DNA of 64,000 bases from Helochares maculicollis. Taxonomy: Eukaryota; Arthropoda; Insecta; Coleoptera; Hydrophilidae. Numbering within the stretch: position 1 is the first letter of the stretch; every line of letters starts with the position of its first letter. Under the pieces are notes generated by a model. The model searched no databases, was not told the origin of the DNA, and saw nothing but the letters and a program-made list of their open reading frames with translations. A program made the translations under genes and the position numbers. Of this stretch, positions 25,101 through 38,540 are shown piece after piece. The stretch is from assembly GCA_033557835.1 (NCBI GenBank), contig JAWQRO010000025.1, positions 1 through 64,000 of the forward strand, given 5' to 3'.

Positions 25101-25877
25101 TGGGCACGACATTTAATCAATTTATACGAAATATTACAGTAGTTTTAAATACATTTTTAATTTGTAGTCCCGTGTGAAAGCTGTCGTCTGAAAAGTTTTT
25201 ATTTATTGTTTTAATTTAATTTTCATGTAACTTACACTGTTTAAATTAAGTTTTAATAAATATGATATACTATAGTGTGAGGTTTAAATTTTAAATGGAT
25301 TTTCTGTACGTTGGCCAGTTTGGAAAAAACAAAGTGCCTTTTACTGAAACGAAAGTAGCCCTCAAGCTTTAATTGCTAGGCAATTTACTTTTTGCCATAT
25401 ATTCAAACATAAACATTAACCAATATGCGATGATTAAGTATGTATCTCCATGTTAAGTTTTCGAAGTGTTTTAAAGTTGGAAATAGAAAAATCACCTGCA
25501 AGTAACAAATAACGTCTGATATAAATATAACAAAAATGCCCGAGCACTATTAACACCATAATATTTGTCTACATTATAGCCATATTTTTATTTCAAACTG
25601 CAGCGGAAAAACTTCGTCTGGAAAGTTTTCATTTATTCTATTAATTAGTTTCTCCCGGAAAATCACAACCTTAAAAAAATAATTAACGTACTTTACGCCC
25701 GAGATAAGTACAAGAAAGTTAGAGTCGTTACAAGAGACTGAATTTTAATTTATATGCCAATAATACCCTCAGGGGTACAAAAAGTCGATTTGAGTTGAAT
25801 ACGACAAAAATCCAGTTCCCATAAAAGTTGAAGTCATTACTTTTTGCGACCATACATAATAATATTTAATCGGATAT
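25101..25877. repeat. Local duplication of a CGTCTG-AAAGTTTT-ATTTATT block
   Basis: 25185-25227 and 25615-25657 are alike: CGTCTG, then one variable base, AAAGTTTT, one pyrimidine, ATTTATT, then a TTAATT-rich end. The copies are 430 bp apart in the same orientation. They lie just upstream of the paralogous island at 25.94-26.60 kb and may belong to the same regulatory cluster. The rest of this interval is moderately AT-rich and non-coding. Confidence 0.5.
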
Positions 25878-26610
25878 TTGAAAAAGTTTGCGAATAAAGC
25901 AGTGCACGTTCGTCCTATCTCGTCGCCAGTGGCGGCCTCTATAATAACATTTTATTATATCCCATGCAGTCGAGAAGTGCGGCGAATATCAAGCATACGT
26001 TTTCATCCGTGGCCAGAGTCAATATTTGCTCTCTTACGGGTCCGGCCCAATAAAATATCAAGGGCGAAGGGGAGAGCACAAAATTAAGATATAGGCCGCA
26101 ACTGCACACTCTTTATTTCCGGTATATGAAGGCGAGAGCTTTTATGTTATGGTGGTTATTATGAGAAGTTAACAGGCGATGAAAGCCGTTTTCCTGAAGG
26201 GGGTTGAGGTGCACGTGAAATAAAAGAAGACATGATAATGAAAGGACGTTATGAGGAAGATAATTTATTTGTTAGTTTTTATATGTGCCACGGGAATTTA
26301 ATATGAAGCTTCAGTGCTGTTTTTGCCCCTAGAAATTTTATATGAAAATTTTGTGTATGCATATTCACCAATTTAATGTTTCTGATTCTTGTCGTTTCCA
26401 GTCGCGTCGAGAGGTTTTGTAAATGTTTTTATTACTTTATAAGCAAGCAACTGAAAGTTTATCGAAAATACACCATGTTTTGTATCCCGATTCATAAAGC
26501 TGTTGCTTTATTGTATGCCCGAAGTTTAAATTAAAAAGTTTTTTTGGGGAGAAACTTTCGATGCTGCTAATGCAGAGGATTATATTTTTAACGCGTTAAA
26601 CATAATATAA
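25878..26610. promoter_or_regulatory. Paralogous non-coding element, copy A
   Basis: This island shares a collinear series of short blocks with 41934-43055. Blocks include ATGCAG then AAGTGC[GC]G and CAAGCAT (25,965-25,995), AATAT[TG]TGCTCT and CCCAATAAAA (26,021-26,055), GATTCTTGTCGTTT (26,384-26,397), GTTTTTATTA, CGAAAATACACC (26,463-26,474), GATTCATAAAGCTGTT (26,489-26,504), TTTAAATTAAAAAGTTT (26,525-26,541) and ACTTTCG-x-TGCTGCTAATGC (26,554-26,573). Spacers between blocks differ in length and sequence. No frame is conserved across blocks, so this is not an exon. Blocky conservation between old duplicates is typical of constrained cis-regulatory DNA; the target gene lies outside the window. 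Confidence 0.65.
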
Positions 26611-27130
26611 CAAAGTATTTTCTGTTTTATCATTTAAAAGTTATTGAATAATAAAAACACTTTTTTGGAAAAAATCCTGAAATATAAATAATATGTTGTT
26701 GTTGAGTTTAGAAACTTTATCATCTTTTTGTGGGGATCTATGTATGTATTATTATATTTTGTTTAGCGGGGCTGATATATCATAAGCGTTGGAATATATT
26801 TTAATTTTGTAAGGTGGAAACGAGAATTGCGGAGCAAGAATATTAGAGCGAGGACAGCTGACTGAGGCTTGTGGCGAGATGGTTTTGGTGATGAGGGCCA
26901 TAGAGATGAAGGTCGTGTTTCTAATAATCAGAGGACAAAAAGTGTTATTATTAAACCAGCTACAATAAGTTAAGTAGTAGAGATCCTTACAAACCAGACA
27001 CAAAGGGATATATTTAATTAACAAGCAAGTTAAACTAAGACAGGGCCAAGTAGGCGGGTAAAGTTTGTGTTGTTGAAAATTTAAGGGACCGCGACTACAA
27101 GACGCTCATTTCTTAGTTGCTCACGCAATC
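26611..27130. other. AT-rich gap then GC-richer island
   Basis: 26.61-26.75 kb is AT-rich. 26.75-27.13 kb is GC-richer and purine-rich on the plus strand (GGTGGAAACGAG, GGCTTGTGGCGAG, GATGAGGGCC). A 90-codon minus-strand frame (26752-27024) is probably kept open by composition. I find no counterpart to this part in the copy B region. Confidence 0.35.
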
Positions 27131-30100
27131 TTCGTAATTGTTTTCTATTATCCTGTATTATAATAAAGCAGTAATTGGTAGTTTACATGAGAGAAAGTTT
27201 CATTTTGTTTGATAGTAATAGTCGGGAAGTCAGTTGAGGTTACCATCTTCAAGTGCTTCAAGATTCTTCATATATTAAATTTTGTTTTAATATTTCTTTT
27301 AACTGGGCGTTAATTTTATTAGGTAAATGAGCACTTTCATTATTGAATTAATTTGGTAAGATGGACATGCTGTTTAAATATTCCAGTTCCTTTGAAACAA
27401 ACATATATATGAAAGATCGATTAAATTAAAATACTGGTGTTTACTTAGTGGTTCATAAAGTTTTTGGGAAGGTAGGAATGGACGCTGTAGCAGCCTAATT
27501 TTTTTGTTTTGTTGGTACACACTTTATATGAACGTGTGTAAAGATTTATTTCAATCTGTCATTTCATTCTTTGTTTACAAGTCATCCACGTCAATGACGT
27601 CTAAAATCAGCAAGAACACCAGTACAGTATATCCTATTGGAAAGTCGTCGAGTGATTAAAATAAATTTAGTTGAAGCCTTACGCATCTAAATGGGCAATG
27701 AAAGCAATATTTGAAGTAAAGTATTGGGTTTCAGAAAGCTGTGTGCTCAATGTGTGCCGCATTCCCTAACATTGGAACAAAACCACATTCAAATGCGACT
27801 TTCTCAGCAATATTTAGAGCGTTAAAGCGGAATATTTGACTAAAGCATCAAATTTTTATCTATTAAGACTTGTAGCTTACATGTTATGTGTTTGACATTT
27901 ATTGATATATTAGATTCATTGTAGAAATGGTTAGTTTCCTGATAAATGTTTTTTATTTTCGATTCATGAGATAGCGGCAATCATTTTTTATATTCGATTT
28001 TCTCGAAAAAAAATCGAATAAAATTATTACTGGTTCATGCATGAATTATCTCACTGAAATTTTTATATTTTTTATAATTGAGTTTTCATGCAATACTGCT
28101 GCTCTTTTAGTGCTGATTTTAGCATACTATACATTTTTTCTGTAAGTGTTCAAATAAAAAAGTAAGATTGTTGTAGATATTTATGTTTATTATCAAATTT
28201 TAAATAAACCTAATTTTAAAAATCCACAAATAAAGTTAGATTAAATTTGCATGGATTTACAAGATTCTTTTAATTTATAATTAATTTATAAATTTAAAAA
28301 TGTATGAAGTCATTTTGAAGCCATTAAATTGCCATATCCGATACCAAATTGGTATACTAAACTACACTTTTCCTTGATGTATTTCACTAACAACCAAATA
28401 AGTCATAAAAGCCGGAAGGTAAACTAGAACCTTTGGTGAATAATCCAACTTGCCATTGATTTCTTCAATATATGACAAGCTTAAGGAGTAGAAAAATCTT
28501 TGATAAAAACAAAATTATAGATCTCAAACATCAACACTTAGAATTATAAAAAGCAGAACATTAAAAATCCTTTAAGAATTATTCACTAGAAAAACCAAAA
28601 AAATTAATGTATATTTGTCGTAAAATAAATATTAGCTGAATTAAATCTAAGTGAACAGACTTTTAGGACAAATTTATAATTAATTATGTTGTAATCTAAA
28701 TTATTATAAAATATTTAAATGCAAATGAATTCTTATAAAATGACGCTTAAAAATTTGAAATTAACTTCATCATAAGAGATTATTTGATTAAGAAACTGAA
28801 AATAGGCTTATAACTGAAATTACGGATTGCCTGATAAGCGATAAAGAAGATGTTATTCAAACAAAACAAAGAGACGGCATGTAAAATGAGCCTTCTTGTT
28901 GTATGAAACAAAATTGTGAAACAGATATTTTGATCGAAAGTAAAAACCAGATTAAAATAAGTGCGTATACTCATACGAATACTTTGGAAAATGATGCGTG
29001 GTTTTTATGTTTTGCTGATTGTACAGCAAGTACATCAAAAAGATAAAGAATTTGTCGCAAATTTAGCACTAGAATTAGAATTTGTGTTGATGATATTCCG
29101 CAAATGGCGCTCATAGGTCAATTATCAGAAAACTTTTATATGAATTCATGAAAAATAGGTATAGATGGGAATGGGGTGTACATTAGGACGAGTTAATGTA
29201 AAAAAGTGTACTTGTAGGCCTAATGAAATTGAATGATCAGAAATTATTTAAATGAATTAATAAATCAGAACGCTGTCCTGCAAAAAGGATCCTGATTATT
29301 CATTTTTATCTAAAAATAGCTCTCACACAAGCCTGGCTGCTCAATTTTCATATCCGAACAGAAGCAGTCTCATTATTAAATATTTGAGGATGCATTACTT
29401 CCAGGACGAGGAAAAATGAGTAGATGGTTAATTCGAAACCCTTCGGAAAGCTAGATTTTTTGCGAGTCAATAGACGCAAACCTCATTGTGACGAGTATTT
29501 CAAGATCGTTGAAGATGGGAAGGCAATGGCCACAGGCACTTGACTTGCGTTATTTTTAGACAAACTACTATTTCTACTCTTAGTGTGTACTTTTGCTTCC
29601 CCTTGCCCCAGCCTGTCTTGCCTTGCTTTAACCTGCATTGCCTTTTCTTTGCGCACCTTCGATTTGTTCTGCCACGATAAACTAGTTTAGAGAGAAATTT
29701 TATTTGGCTTTACTATTTCTTAAGATACATTAAATATAAAATAAATGGTGACAAACGCCTTTTGTTCATCCAACATGCAGCATGACTTCATAATAGTTAC
29801 TTTTGTGTCGATATAAATAATAGACTGTTACAGAAATTTACTGCGGGTTTTCCCGCACCCTTTCAAATTTCCTATTATTTCATACAGTTAAATTGAAATC
29901 AGCTTTCTCAATGAAGGTGAAAATTACCATATATTTGTATACCAACTTATTTATTTTATTTTTATAGAAATTGTAGATAAATTAATGATCTTTCCTAATA
30001 TGCACTTTTTGAATATAGGAAGAGACATATTAAAATAAATTAAAATTTAATATGTATATTTCTAATAAAAAAGTTATTTTGAAGAACTCAAAGTAACAGG

Positions 30101-33100
30101 GGTAATAGATGGAAAATAAATAATAATGATAAACTATCTCAATTATTGTGAGTACAATCGTGTTGTGATCAATATTCAAAAGGTTAAATGATGATGAAAA
30201 ACGAAGATTCCGTCAATTCGAGCGATTTTGGGATGTAGACTATTAGGACTTCATTATAGCGAAAAATTGCAAAAATGCACCACTTTAAAGTCAAGTTGAA
30301 AGCATTCCACTTCTTAATCATTTTAAAGTGCAGATAATTTTGTCATATCGCAATTTTATATTGAAATAAATGCAAATTGCAAGCTCTCTCGGGAAAAACA
30401 GGTCAAGCACATTGCTGTTTGCACGCTTCTGCTGGCAAGTAATGTGGAGTCGACTATCTCCCAGAATATAATAAGTGGGAAACTTAGAACGAGTGAGTTT
30501 TGTTACTTTAAATAGCAACGGGGTGAATAGTTTACCAAATTGCAAGTTTTTTCTTTTTAATGCTTAAAGTAAATCTTTACAATATTCGCCTTAAGTAAAG
30601 ATTTAAAAAAAAATTGATTATATCTGTAGCTAATGTATTTTAAAATAGCTTAGTAAAGATTATCATTCTCATAATATGATGATAGATATAAACTTGTTAT
30701 TGAGAAAGGAGTACAGGTTTTCATGAAAAATCATAAATAAATTAATGTTTTTACACACTTTGTATGGACTTAAATGTAACAGTGTAAATTCAGTTTACAC
30801 TATTTCCGTACATTTAATACATGTAGCCTCAGTTTTATTCATTGTATTGTCGGCCCAACAACTGTATTTTTACTTTATTTATGCTTATTTCTATTTAGCT
30901 TTTCATAACTCTAACTATTTAATAAAATTATTTCTTAGGGTATTCTTTAATTTAGAAAATATGATCTTGCTACAAATTGAGTGAGTTATAACGAATAACT
31001 TTAAGTTTTGATTTTTTCTTGAGGTGCCAGCAGAACTTGTTGGATGCTGTAAATTTGTGATTTTCCAAAGCAAATGTTTTTCTAGTCAAACGTTTCATTT
31101 AGTATAGATATGTATATTTGGTACAGTTTACCTCTTTTTTATCACAAAAAATATTTCTTGTGTCTGAGTAGAATATGATTGATGACAGTTAAAAATGTAA
31201 TGTCAATAGGTCGTGAGGGATGAATAGTTTAATAGGTCAATACAGTAACTACCTTATAAGCATAAGCAAAATGGTTTTAGCTCCATGTTGCGTATCGAGA
31301 ATATAATAAGTAGCGGAAAGATTATGTCATCTTTGCTACAGTTATTGAGTGTAAAGAAATGGTATACAACAAGTTATGTGGAATTATTGAATCTCGTCCA
31401 TAAAGTAGAGCCAATTATCGCTGATTTTGCAATGTTGAGTTGAAGGTTTTATCTTACAATTATATCAATCCGCCAATACTGGCTAAGCATACCATAGTTG
31501 TATTATTAGTTTGTTCAATACTTGTTGATATAGTTCTATTACTCGGTGTTAACTTTTCCAATACATAACTTTTCGGGGAGTTATCTGCATTAGCGTAAAT
31601 CTCAAGTAATTTGCATAAAATATCCACAGTTAATTAGAGCAATATAATTTCGTTTTTTCAAATCAAATTAACGGAATATATTCTTCTTATCTAAACGTTA
31701 TTCTTTTGCTATTGATGTGCCTTTAACTATATAATCTTATATAAATGGTTTAAAGCATTAAAAGTAATTTTTCTCTGATTATTTTTATATTAAAGGTGGT
31801 AGAGTGTATTATTATACTGTCATATAACAATGTTTGAATTTTTGTGATAGTTGTTTAAGAGAAGCTCGGTGAAGTAGACATTATATGGCTTATCTTCCTT
31901 ACGCCTATGTTTGCTTTGAAGCTGTTTTTCTATTACCATGTCTGCTACAATCTCCTCAAATACATTTCATTACGTTATATCTACTATTTACAAAATCAGC
32001 TTTACATTAAGAATACATTTTTATTTAAAAGAAGTAGTTGCTTTCCAGAAAATTACAAATACAAAAATAGTGTTTAAGTGTAAATTTAAAGACAAGCTAG
32101 TTATTAATTGTAATAGCAATGAAATACAAGAAAATTTAGACTTAAAGTGATGCATTTAAAGTAACAGTTTTTAATAGTTATTGACTGATAGATGATTAAC
32201 AAGCGTAATCAAAGGATTCAATACCTTGAATTAGATACTGTGTTTGAGAATTAAATATTGCTTAGATATTATTAAAGGTAGCTTTTTGGCTCATTTGTAA
32301 AGTTTGCCAACTGCTTGGCATTTTCCGTAATTACTTTAAATGAAGAGTTTTACATAAAATGGATAAAAGTGCACTGCTGGCAACTTAATAATATAGACAC
32401 AGATAAACTTTTGAAAACTTACCTATCAATTAAATTAAACACAATAATCTGAAAACTGTTACAGTAACAAAATCAGTGTACAAATTCTACATATTAACAG
32501 AAAGGAATTATAAAGCTCTAAAAAACTAGATTCAATTGAAAATAAATAATCCAGAAAGAAGCAACAAAAATACCATGCTATAGCTGTGTGCGTTTCTCAA
32601 ATGCGATTGCGTTTGTAATATATATTAATGTACTATAATCGGTCCAACTACAATAAAATTTGCGAAATATACAAAAATATTTAAAGAGTATTTAAAATTT
32701 TATAACAATTTTAAGTTTTGTGCAAAAACTGCTAGCTTTTAACGTTTTTTTTGCTGAAAAAAATGCGTGCAATTAAAATTCATTCATTTCAACAATACCC
32801 AGTTTTCATTTTGGGAAATTCTAATGTCCGAAAACCGGAAATAGTATCATTAAAGCCAGTGTGGCGTGTAGATTCGCTAAATTTATACTAAATTTCATAG
32901 AGTGAAATATATGCAAAGCTCACAAAATATAATTTGGTTGCAAATAAACGGATATTTTCAGAAAGACCATTGCCAGGCGATGGGCCCTCATTTATATGGT
33001 AATAGAGTATAAATTAACCCTTTCTCTCATTTACATTACAAAACATATGCGTGCACAAAAACTTAAATTATATCTTCAAAACACTGCTCAAGTTGTTTTA

Positions 33101-34559
33101 GTAATAAAAATAACATTTTATATGCGCTATATTGTAAATAAATACGTGATCTAAAGCGGCTGGTCCAAAATTAAAATTACAAATGCAAATTTGCATACTA
33201 CCGAGGAAAATATTTTCATCACTATGATGAATTTAGTTTTAGGGCGAAGACCATAATAGTTGAGACCTTTTGTGAATGCTTTGTCATGTTTATTCTCTAG
33301 GGTTAGGGTAAATAATACGTTAGAATAAATTTTGCTGATTATACCTAGTCCAGCCGGAGGTTAGCTGTTTGGAATAAATTGCATGTGATGTGGAATTTGC
33401 TGAAATTTCAGTCTATATTTTTAATTGGATCAACATACTAGCAAAACACTAAATTTAAATTTGATAGTTTTTAATCTTTAGGTTGAGCAATTATGATGCC
33501 TCAATGCAACTTCAGTTTCTCAGTATACCCTTAAGAGTACCTTACGTTTAAGAAATATGTAGCAATATATGAAATATTTAAGCACATGCAATATTTTAAA
33601 CTGAGTGTCGAAGGGCACAACAGTGTTGTGAAATCAACTGATCTATTGTCGATCTGTGAACATTTTCTTCGAAGTTTTGCAAGTTATTAGAAGTGCTGCC
33701 ACTAAAAATTACAAGCCAAACAACTTCCTCCACAATTTTCAGCAACTAGAACTTTTAAAAACGATGTTTTTTCCACGTAAAACTCTGGGATGTAATAAAC
33801 TAGTTCAATGCAATCATCATTTGACTCGAGCTTTTGCGGAGTATTTCATCCTTGAACGTTTAACTTTTAATGATAATTTATAATCCTGAAAGTTCAAGCT
33901 TGTTTATAAAGTGTTTAAAATTTAATCTTGGATTATCCTTGCTACGCTGTTTTTTAACCAACCCAGATTGGATTAGGCGCTTTGAAATATAGCCCTGATA
34001 TTTTTGTACTTTTAAGTTTTTACTGTTAACGGATTTATTCGTTTCATTTTATGTAACATCATAATACCAGAAGACTTAACCAGATCTGGACGGATTACAA
34101 AAAGGAGAAAATAAAATTGCTTGTGTGTAAGCGATGCTTCACTAAGGGATTTACTACTAAATTTAATTCATTTCCGTATATATTTTTTTCATCTTATAAA
34201 TTGTTTCGGTTGAATCCACGTGATCTCTTAGCAAAACGTTCAGAAACAAACATAAAGTTTTAAGGCGGAAACGTGAAGGAAATGCGTGTTTCCTTTTAAA
34301 AGCAATGCAAATAGTGGCGAGAAGAGAATCCCAAATGTTGCTCGGATCTCCCTGGTAATATATCAAATGAAAGAGATCCAAAGATCCTAATAAAATATGT
34401 AGACGCTCATAATTGAAAATGAAAATAAAAACAGCCGCAAAAGGCGAGATATATGTATTCGTCAGAAGCGCAGAAAGTTTCGAAAGGAAAAACCAAATCA
34501 ATTATTATCCAGAATGTATGAAGCTTCGCTATAAATCTGTTACAGTATCTCTTATTAAT
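27131..34559. other. Long AT-rich non-coding stretch
   Basis: Over 7 kb without recognisable genes or transposons. Small items only are present: a perfect 11-bp-arm hairpin at 27,991-28,020, and a C/T-rich, CCTTGC-like imperfect repeat at about 29.60-29.66 kb. A slightly GC-richer patch lies at 29.30-29.70 kb. Open frames of 60-80 codons are AT-driven. Confidence 0.5.
27991..28020. repeat. Perfect hairpin, 11-bp arms
   Basis: TATTCGATTTT (27991-28001) and AAAATCGAATA (28010-28020) are exact reverse complements around an 8-base loop. Confidence 0.8.
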
Positions 34560-34770
34560 CGAGTGGTGTATTTCAATCGAAGCTCTTAGGGTCTCTGGTG
34601 GGCATCAGGAATTAATGTGCGGAGAACAGGAGCAGCAGACCTTTCCATCGTGGCGGCATCGTCTGCGTCCGCAGAAATCGGAAATGGCAGGAAACCAGTC
34701 GGACTTCCGTCCGAATCAACACCTTGCCTGTTATGCTTTGCTTTACATTACGGGGCTGCCATCGATACAG
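34560..34770. other. Compact GC-richer island
   Basis: About 200 bp with a sharp rise in GC and CpG (GTGGCGGCATCGTCTGCGTC, GGACTTCCGTCCG), set in very AT-rich DNA. It has no open frame of note and no visible relation to the other islands. It is a candidate conserved non-coding element on composition only. Confidence 0.35.
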
Positions 34771-37700
34771 CAATGATTGATATTTAAGTTATCATTATGC
34801 CCTCAATAAATAAAATGAAATCTTTACAGACACTAGACTAAGTATGTAATAGAAGAGGGAAGGTCCTTTAATCTGACCTTTACTATGCTTGGGTTTCCAT
34901 GGCAGTATTTTCAAGTAAAAATATTTTCTTGTAATTAAAAATGTTAATGCTGCTAACAATTCCTTATAGTAGAATGTGGTTGCTAAAAACAATAGTGCAA
35001 TCTACGCGTATTTGCATGTTTGAATTAGAATTCACTCTTGTGTTCATTATAATATGAATATACCAGTTCATCACCCAGTTTGTTGAGTATTTGCAACCCA
35101 CTCAGTAGTACTTCCTGTTGAAGTTTTTGTTGGTTAATGTGCTATTTACATTCAAAACTTCAACTAAATGTTGATCAAAATATGAGCTGCAAAGGACTGT
35201 TGATTTTCAAAATCATCAAAATCATGAAAATGGTTTTGCTTTAAAGCTCGCCTTAATGTTTTCATTTACTGGACGAAGGAAGGCTATATTTATTTACATT
35301 TGCAAAATTTACTGTTTTGTCAACAAAAAAAAATCAGACACAAAGCGTTACTTTCATTCGTCGTAATACAATCTAGTAATTGTAATGCCTTCTTTTACAT
35401 TTTCTTAGATATGTCTTAAAATGAAAATTAATACAACATGTAGAAAAAACCTTACAAATTAAAAAAAACCTAAGCATTATATCTGCACAAAAATATATGC
35501 TGTAGTTTATATAAATAAAACAATAAGAACTGCCCATGAGGTGTCTTAAGCAACAAAATGCTTCAAGTTTTTGATTAAATTAAGTGTTTTCTTTTATTGA
35601 CTAAAAACGTAACTAGGTATAACATGAATATATTTATAATTGAACCCATTAAACTTTATACTACTGCCAAATATTTTAACTAGATATTGATGTCGAACTA
35701 GTTATCGTTAAACAAACAAAAGCATTTGAACCAACTAACAATATTTTCATTATCTGAAGAGCTATGTGAATGTCAGCGAATGATATCTAGTGAGATAGCT
35801 AGTCTAATTCTTTACATTATACATAAATCTTTAAGCCTATTTGTTATAACTTTTAAATAACGAATGTCCGTCAAAGCTGTGTCACAGTAATTATCTAAAA
35901 ACAAATAATATTTTTAATCGAATAACTTTATACTAATATATTTAAGTATCGTGAATTCAATTTCATTCTGACATATGGTTTATTTGCGGTTCAAAACATA
36001 TACTTTATTGATTAAGTCCATGTTTATTTTAGTCACAGGTTTTATGTATATCTTGTTATAATGTGATTATTCTCTGAGCTTACATACCTTATTTTTCTTT
36101 GAATTTGAGCTAGGGTGCTAAAATAATTACAATATTCATATTCATATCTACAAAAATATTTTTGCATAAAAATTCTGCTATGTTAAAAATGTGTATCTTA
36201 GTCAAATGTATATACTTGTTTATTTTCGTGTGTAGCAATTGTTAGGCTCATAGTGTTTATAACTAAGTTTGTGCTGCCTAATTAACTTTTTTTATAGTAT
36301 TACACTCAGAGCTTGTATTATATTGAATTTAGATATGTAGTTGGGTAAAGTAGTTTTTCTTTTGATTTATTATCTATTTGAAATTGTAATAAAAATATGA
36401 ACTAGGTAATTGAACATAATGGATTTCCTTCATTGACTTTTTGATTGGATTTTGTGCCTAACTTATGTAGTAGGTATGATGATAGTTTTTTTCCTACAAC
36501 TTCAGTTGGATTTACAATAAGTTAAATAAGCTATCTTTTTTATTAATATTAAGTAGTACGTTACTTCGTTATGCTTTATATTGTGGAGGGTGTTTTTTAA
36601 AATGTATTTCTTATTTTTTCTAAAAATGTTTCTTTAGAGTTAGCTATACATTATTATTGTTTTGCTGTTATAGTTTTTTTTGGTTAGCATAATTTTATTG
36701 ACTGTTGTACGTTTTTTTACAACCTAGAATGTATCCATTTGATTAAAATTTCACTAAAAGTTAAGTCTCGGTCTAAGACTTAAGCAGAATAAACGCTTTT
36801 GACGATTACTTTTTTTAGTGCTGATACTTAATTGTCGTTTATTTTATTAATTGAAACATGAGCTCCTTAAATATTTTAGTTTTTATATTTTTTACGTCAT
36901 TACATAACTTGTTGTCATTGATATTTTTTCTCTAATAAATTATTTTGTTGGACTTATGTATCTTTTTAGCTTGGATATCTTATTAAAAATATCTGATTAC
37001 AGATTTTTTCTTAAAATGTGGTGATTCTATTCTAGCAGACTTTGTTAATGTTTTGATACTAAAGCATTCAATGCAACTGAATATGATGCTATTCATTTTT
37101 AAAATTAGTAAACATGTATTTATGTCTATTGAATATGGAAGTTATCTTAAAAGGCGTTTTAAGAATATTATTATTTCTTGTTCAGAATTAATTCTTATCC
37201 TTAAACTAGTTTGGTCGATCTACTTTTCCATATTCTAGTAGATTATTTTATATTGCAGTTTTACACATATAATAAGTTTAATGGTTCAATCCTTATTTTA
37301 TTATTAATGTTATTTATTACTTTTCTATAGTTTTGATTCAATTCAAAACTCTTGTTAAACCGCAGATAGTAAACAATATTGCATAATAAATCTTTGATGT
37401 ATGGTTCCAATTTTTAAACAATGCTTAGAAGGTAATTTTGTTGCATATTCATTTGATCACTATTTTGACATACAGATTTTCGGTATTCTCAGGACTTATT
37501 GAGTAAGTATCTCTTAAAATAATAGTAGTATAGTAATAGGTACTACATGCAAATGTTACCAAAGTCATTAAATACAAGTTCTGTATTACTAAATGATATA
37601 CATTATATTATAAGCGACATACATCAATAATCAAGCTGCAAAATTAAATGTTGGCCATTATTATGTTTCTCACTAACATTACTAGTATTCAAAGAAAATA

Positions 37701-38035
37701 TAAGAAATTTTCGGTTGTACATAATTACAGTACAAGTAATTGAAGTATGCCATAATTATCGACTTTACTAAAAATGCTGTACGAATAAGTTTTGAAATTT
37801 ATTTGTCCTGCAATACAAACTTACTTTTAGTTCCAAAAATACGTCAAATACTGTTGGCGTAGGTACAAGTGATCCGACAGAATAAGTTCAAGTGAACCGG
37901 CAAAGTAATTTTTATTGAGTGCAACGTCAGTAGAATTCTTGTCCTAGCTTTAGCGACTTCACTTTTTTAAATTAGCCTTGAATTCTTAGGGATTTTGTGC
38001 GGATAAAATAGTTATCAGAAAGAAGGGACAATCTT
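34771..38035. other. AT-rich non-coding DNA, T-rich from 36 kb
   Basis: Nothing was recognised. The plus strand from about 36.0 to 37.5 kb is conspicuously richer in T than A over more than a kilobase, without a tandem unit. Confidence 0.5.
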
Positions 38036-38540
38036 CTTTATAGGCAGTCTGTGCTGGGTTCTGCTTTAGATTTATGATCACTCACAGTTTTGTTCGTTTA
38101 CTACCGTCTGCGTCGAGGGACGGCGACAGAACGACAGTGCCCTTAATCTACGAACTGCCAACCGAGTCAAAAAAATGATTGAAAATATGTTTCCTCGGGA
38201 CGAGTTTTTGAACAATGCATTTATCCATGCTCACTCCGCCCTACTCGAACATATGCATTTTTATTATAATGACTACATCACGTTGTAAAATACGGAATCC
38301 AGCAGGTCGAGGCGTGCTGAGCCCGGAAATATCATTTAGCCCGTCAAATATGCATCCGGAACGTAAAATTGATAATCCTTGCAAATAAAATGCCGTGAAG
38401 ACATTTACGGTGTTTTTATTACCAGATATATTTGTTGATATTACGTAATAATGTTAGCTGTAAATGACACGTTGACGTATTGTGCTGCGTAAGAGGGTCA
38501 TTTCGAAATATAATTGACCTATTAAGAGAAATAAAAACTG
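38036..38540. other. GC-richer non-coding island
   Basis: Composition rises over about 500 bp, with CpG-bearing words (CTGCGTCGAGGGACGGCGAC, GTCGAGGCGTGC). The second half is AT-richer but carries several TAAT and TTTAT cores. No coding resemblance. Candidate regulatory element. Confidence 0.35.

Noticed and set aside
27991..28020. Hairpin considered as a microRNA precursor
   Set aside because: An 11-bp arm with an 8-base loop is far shorter than a pre-miRNA stem, and no known mature microRNA sequence was recognised here or elsewhere in the window.
29590..29670. C/T-rich CCTTGC-like run as a minisatellite
   Set aside because: Units are too irregular in length and sequence to define a period; mentioned only in the stretch description.
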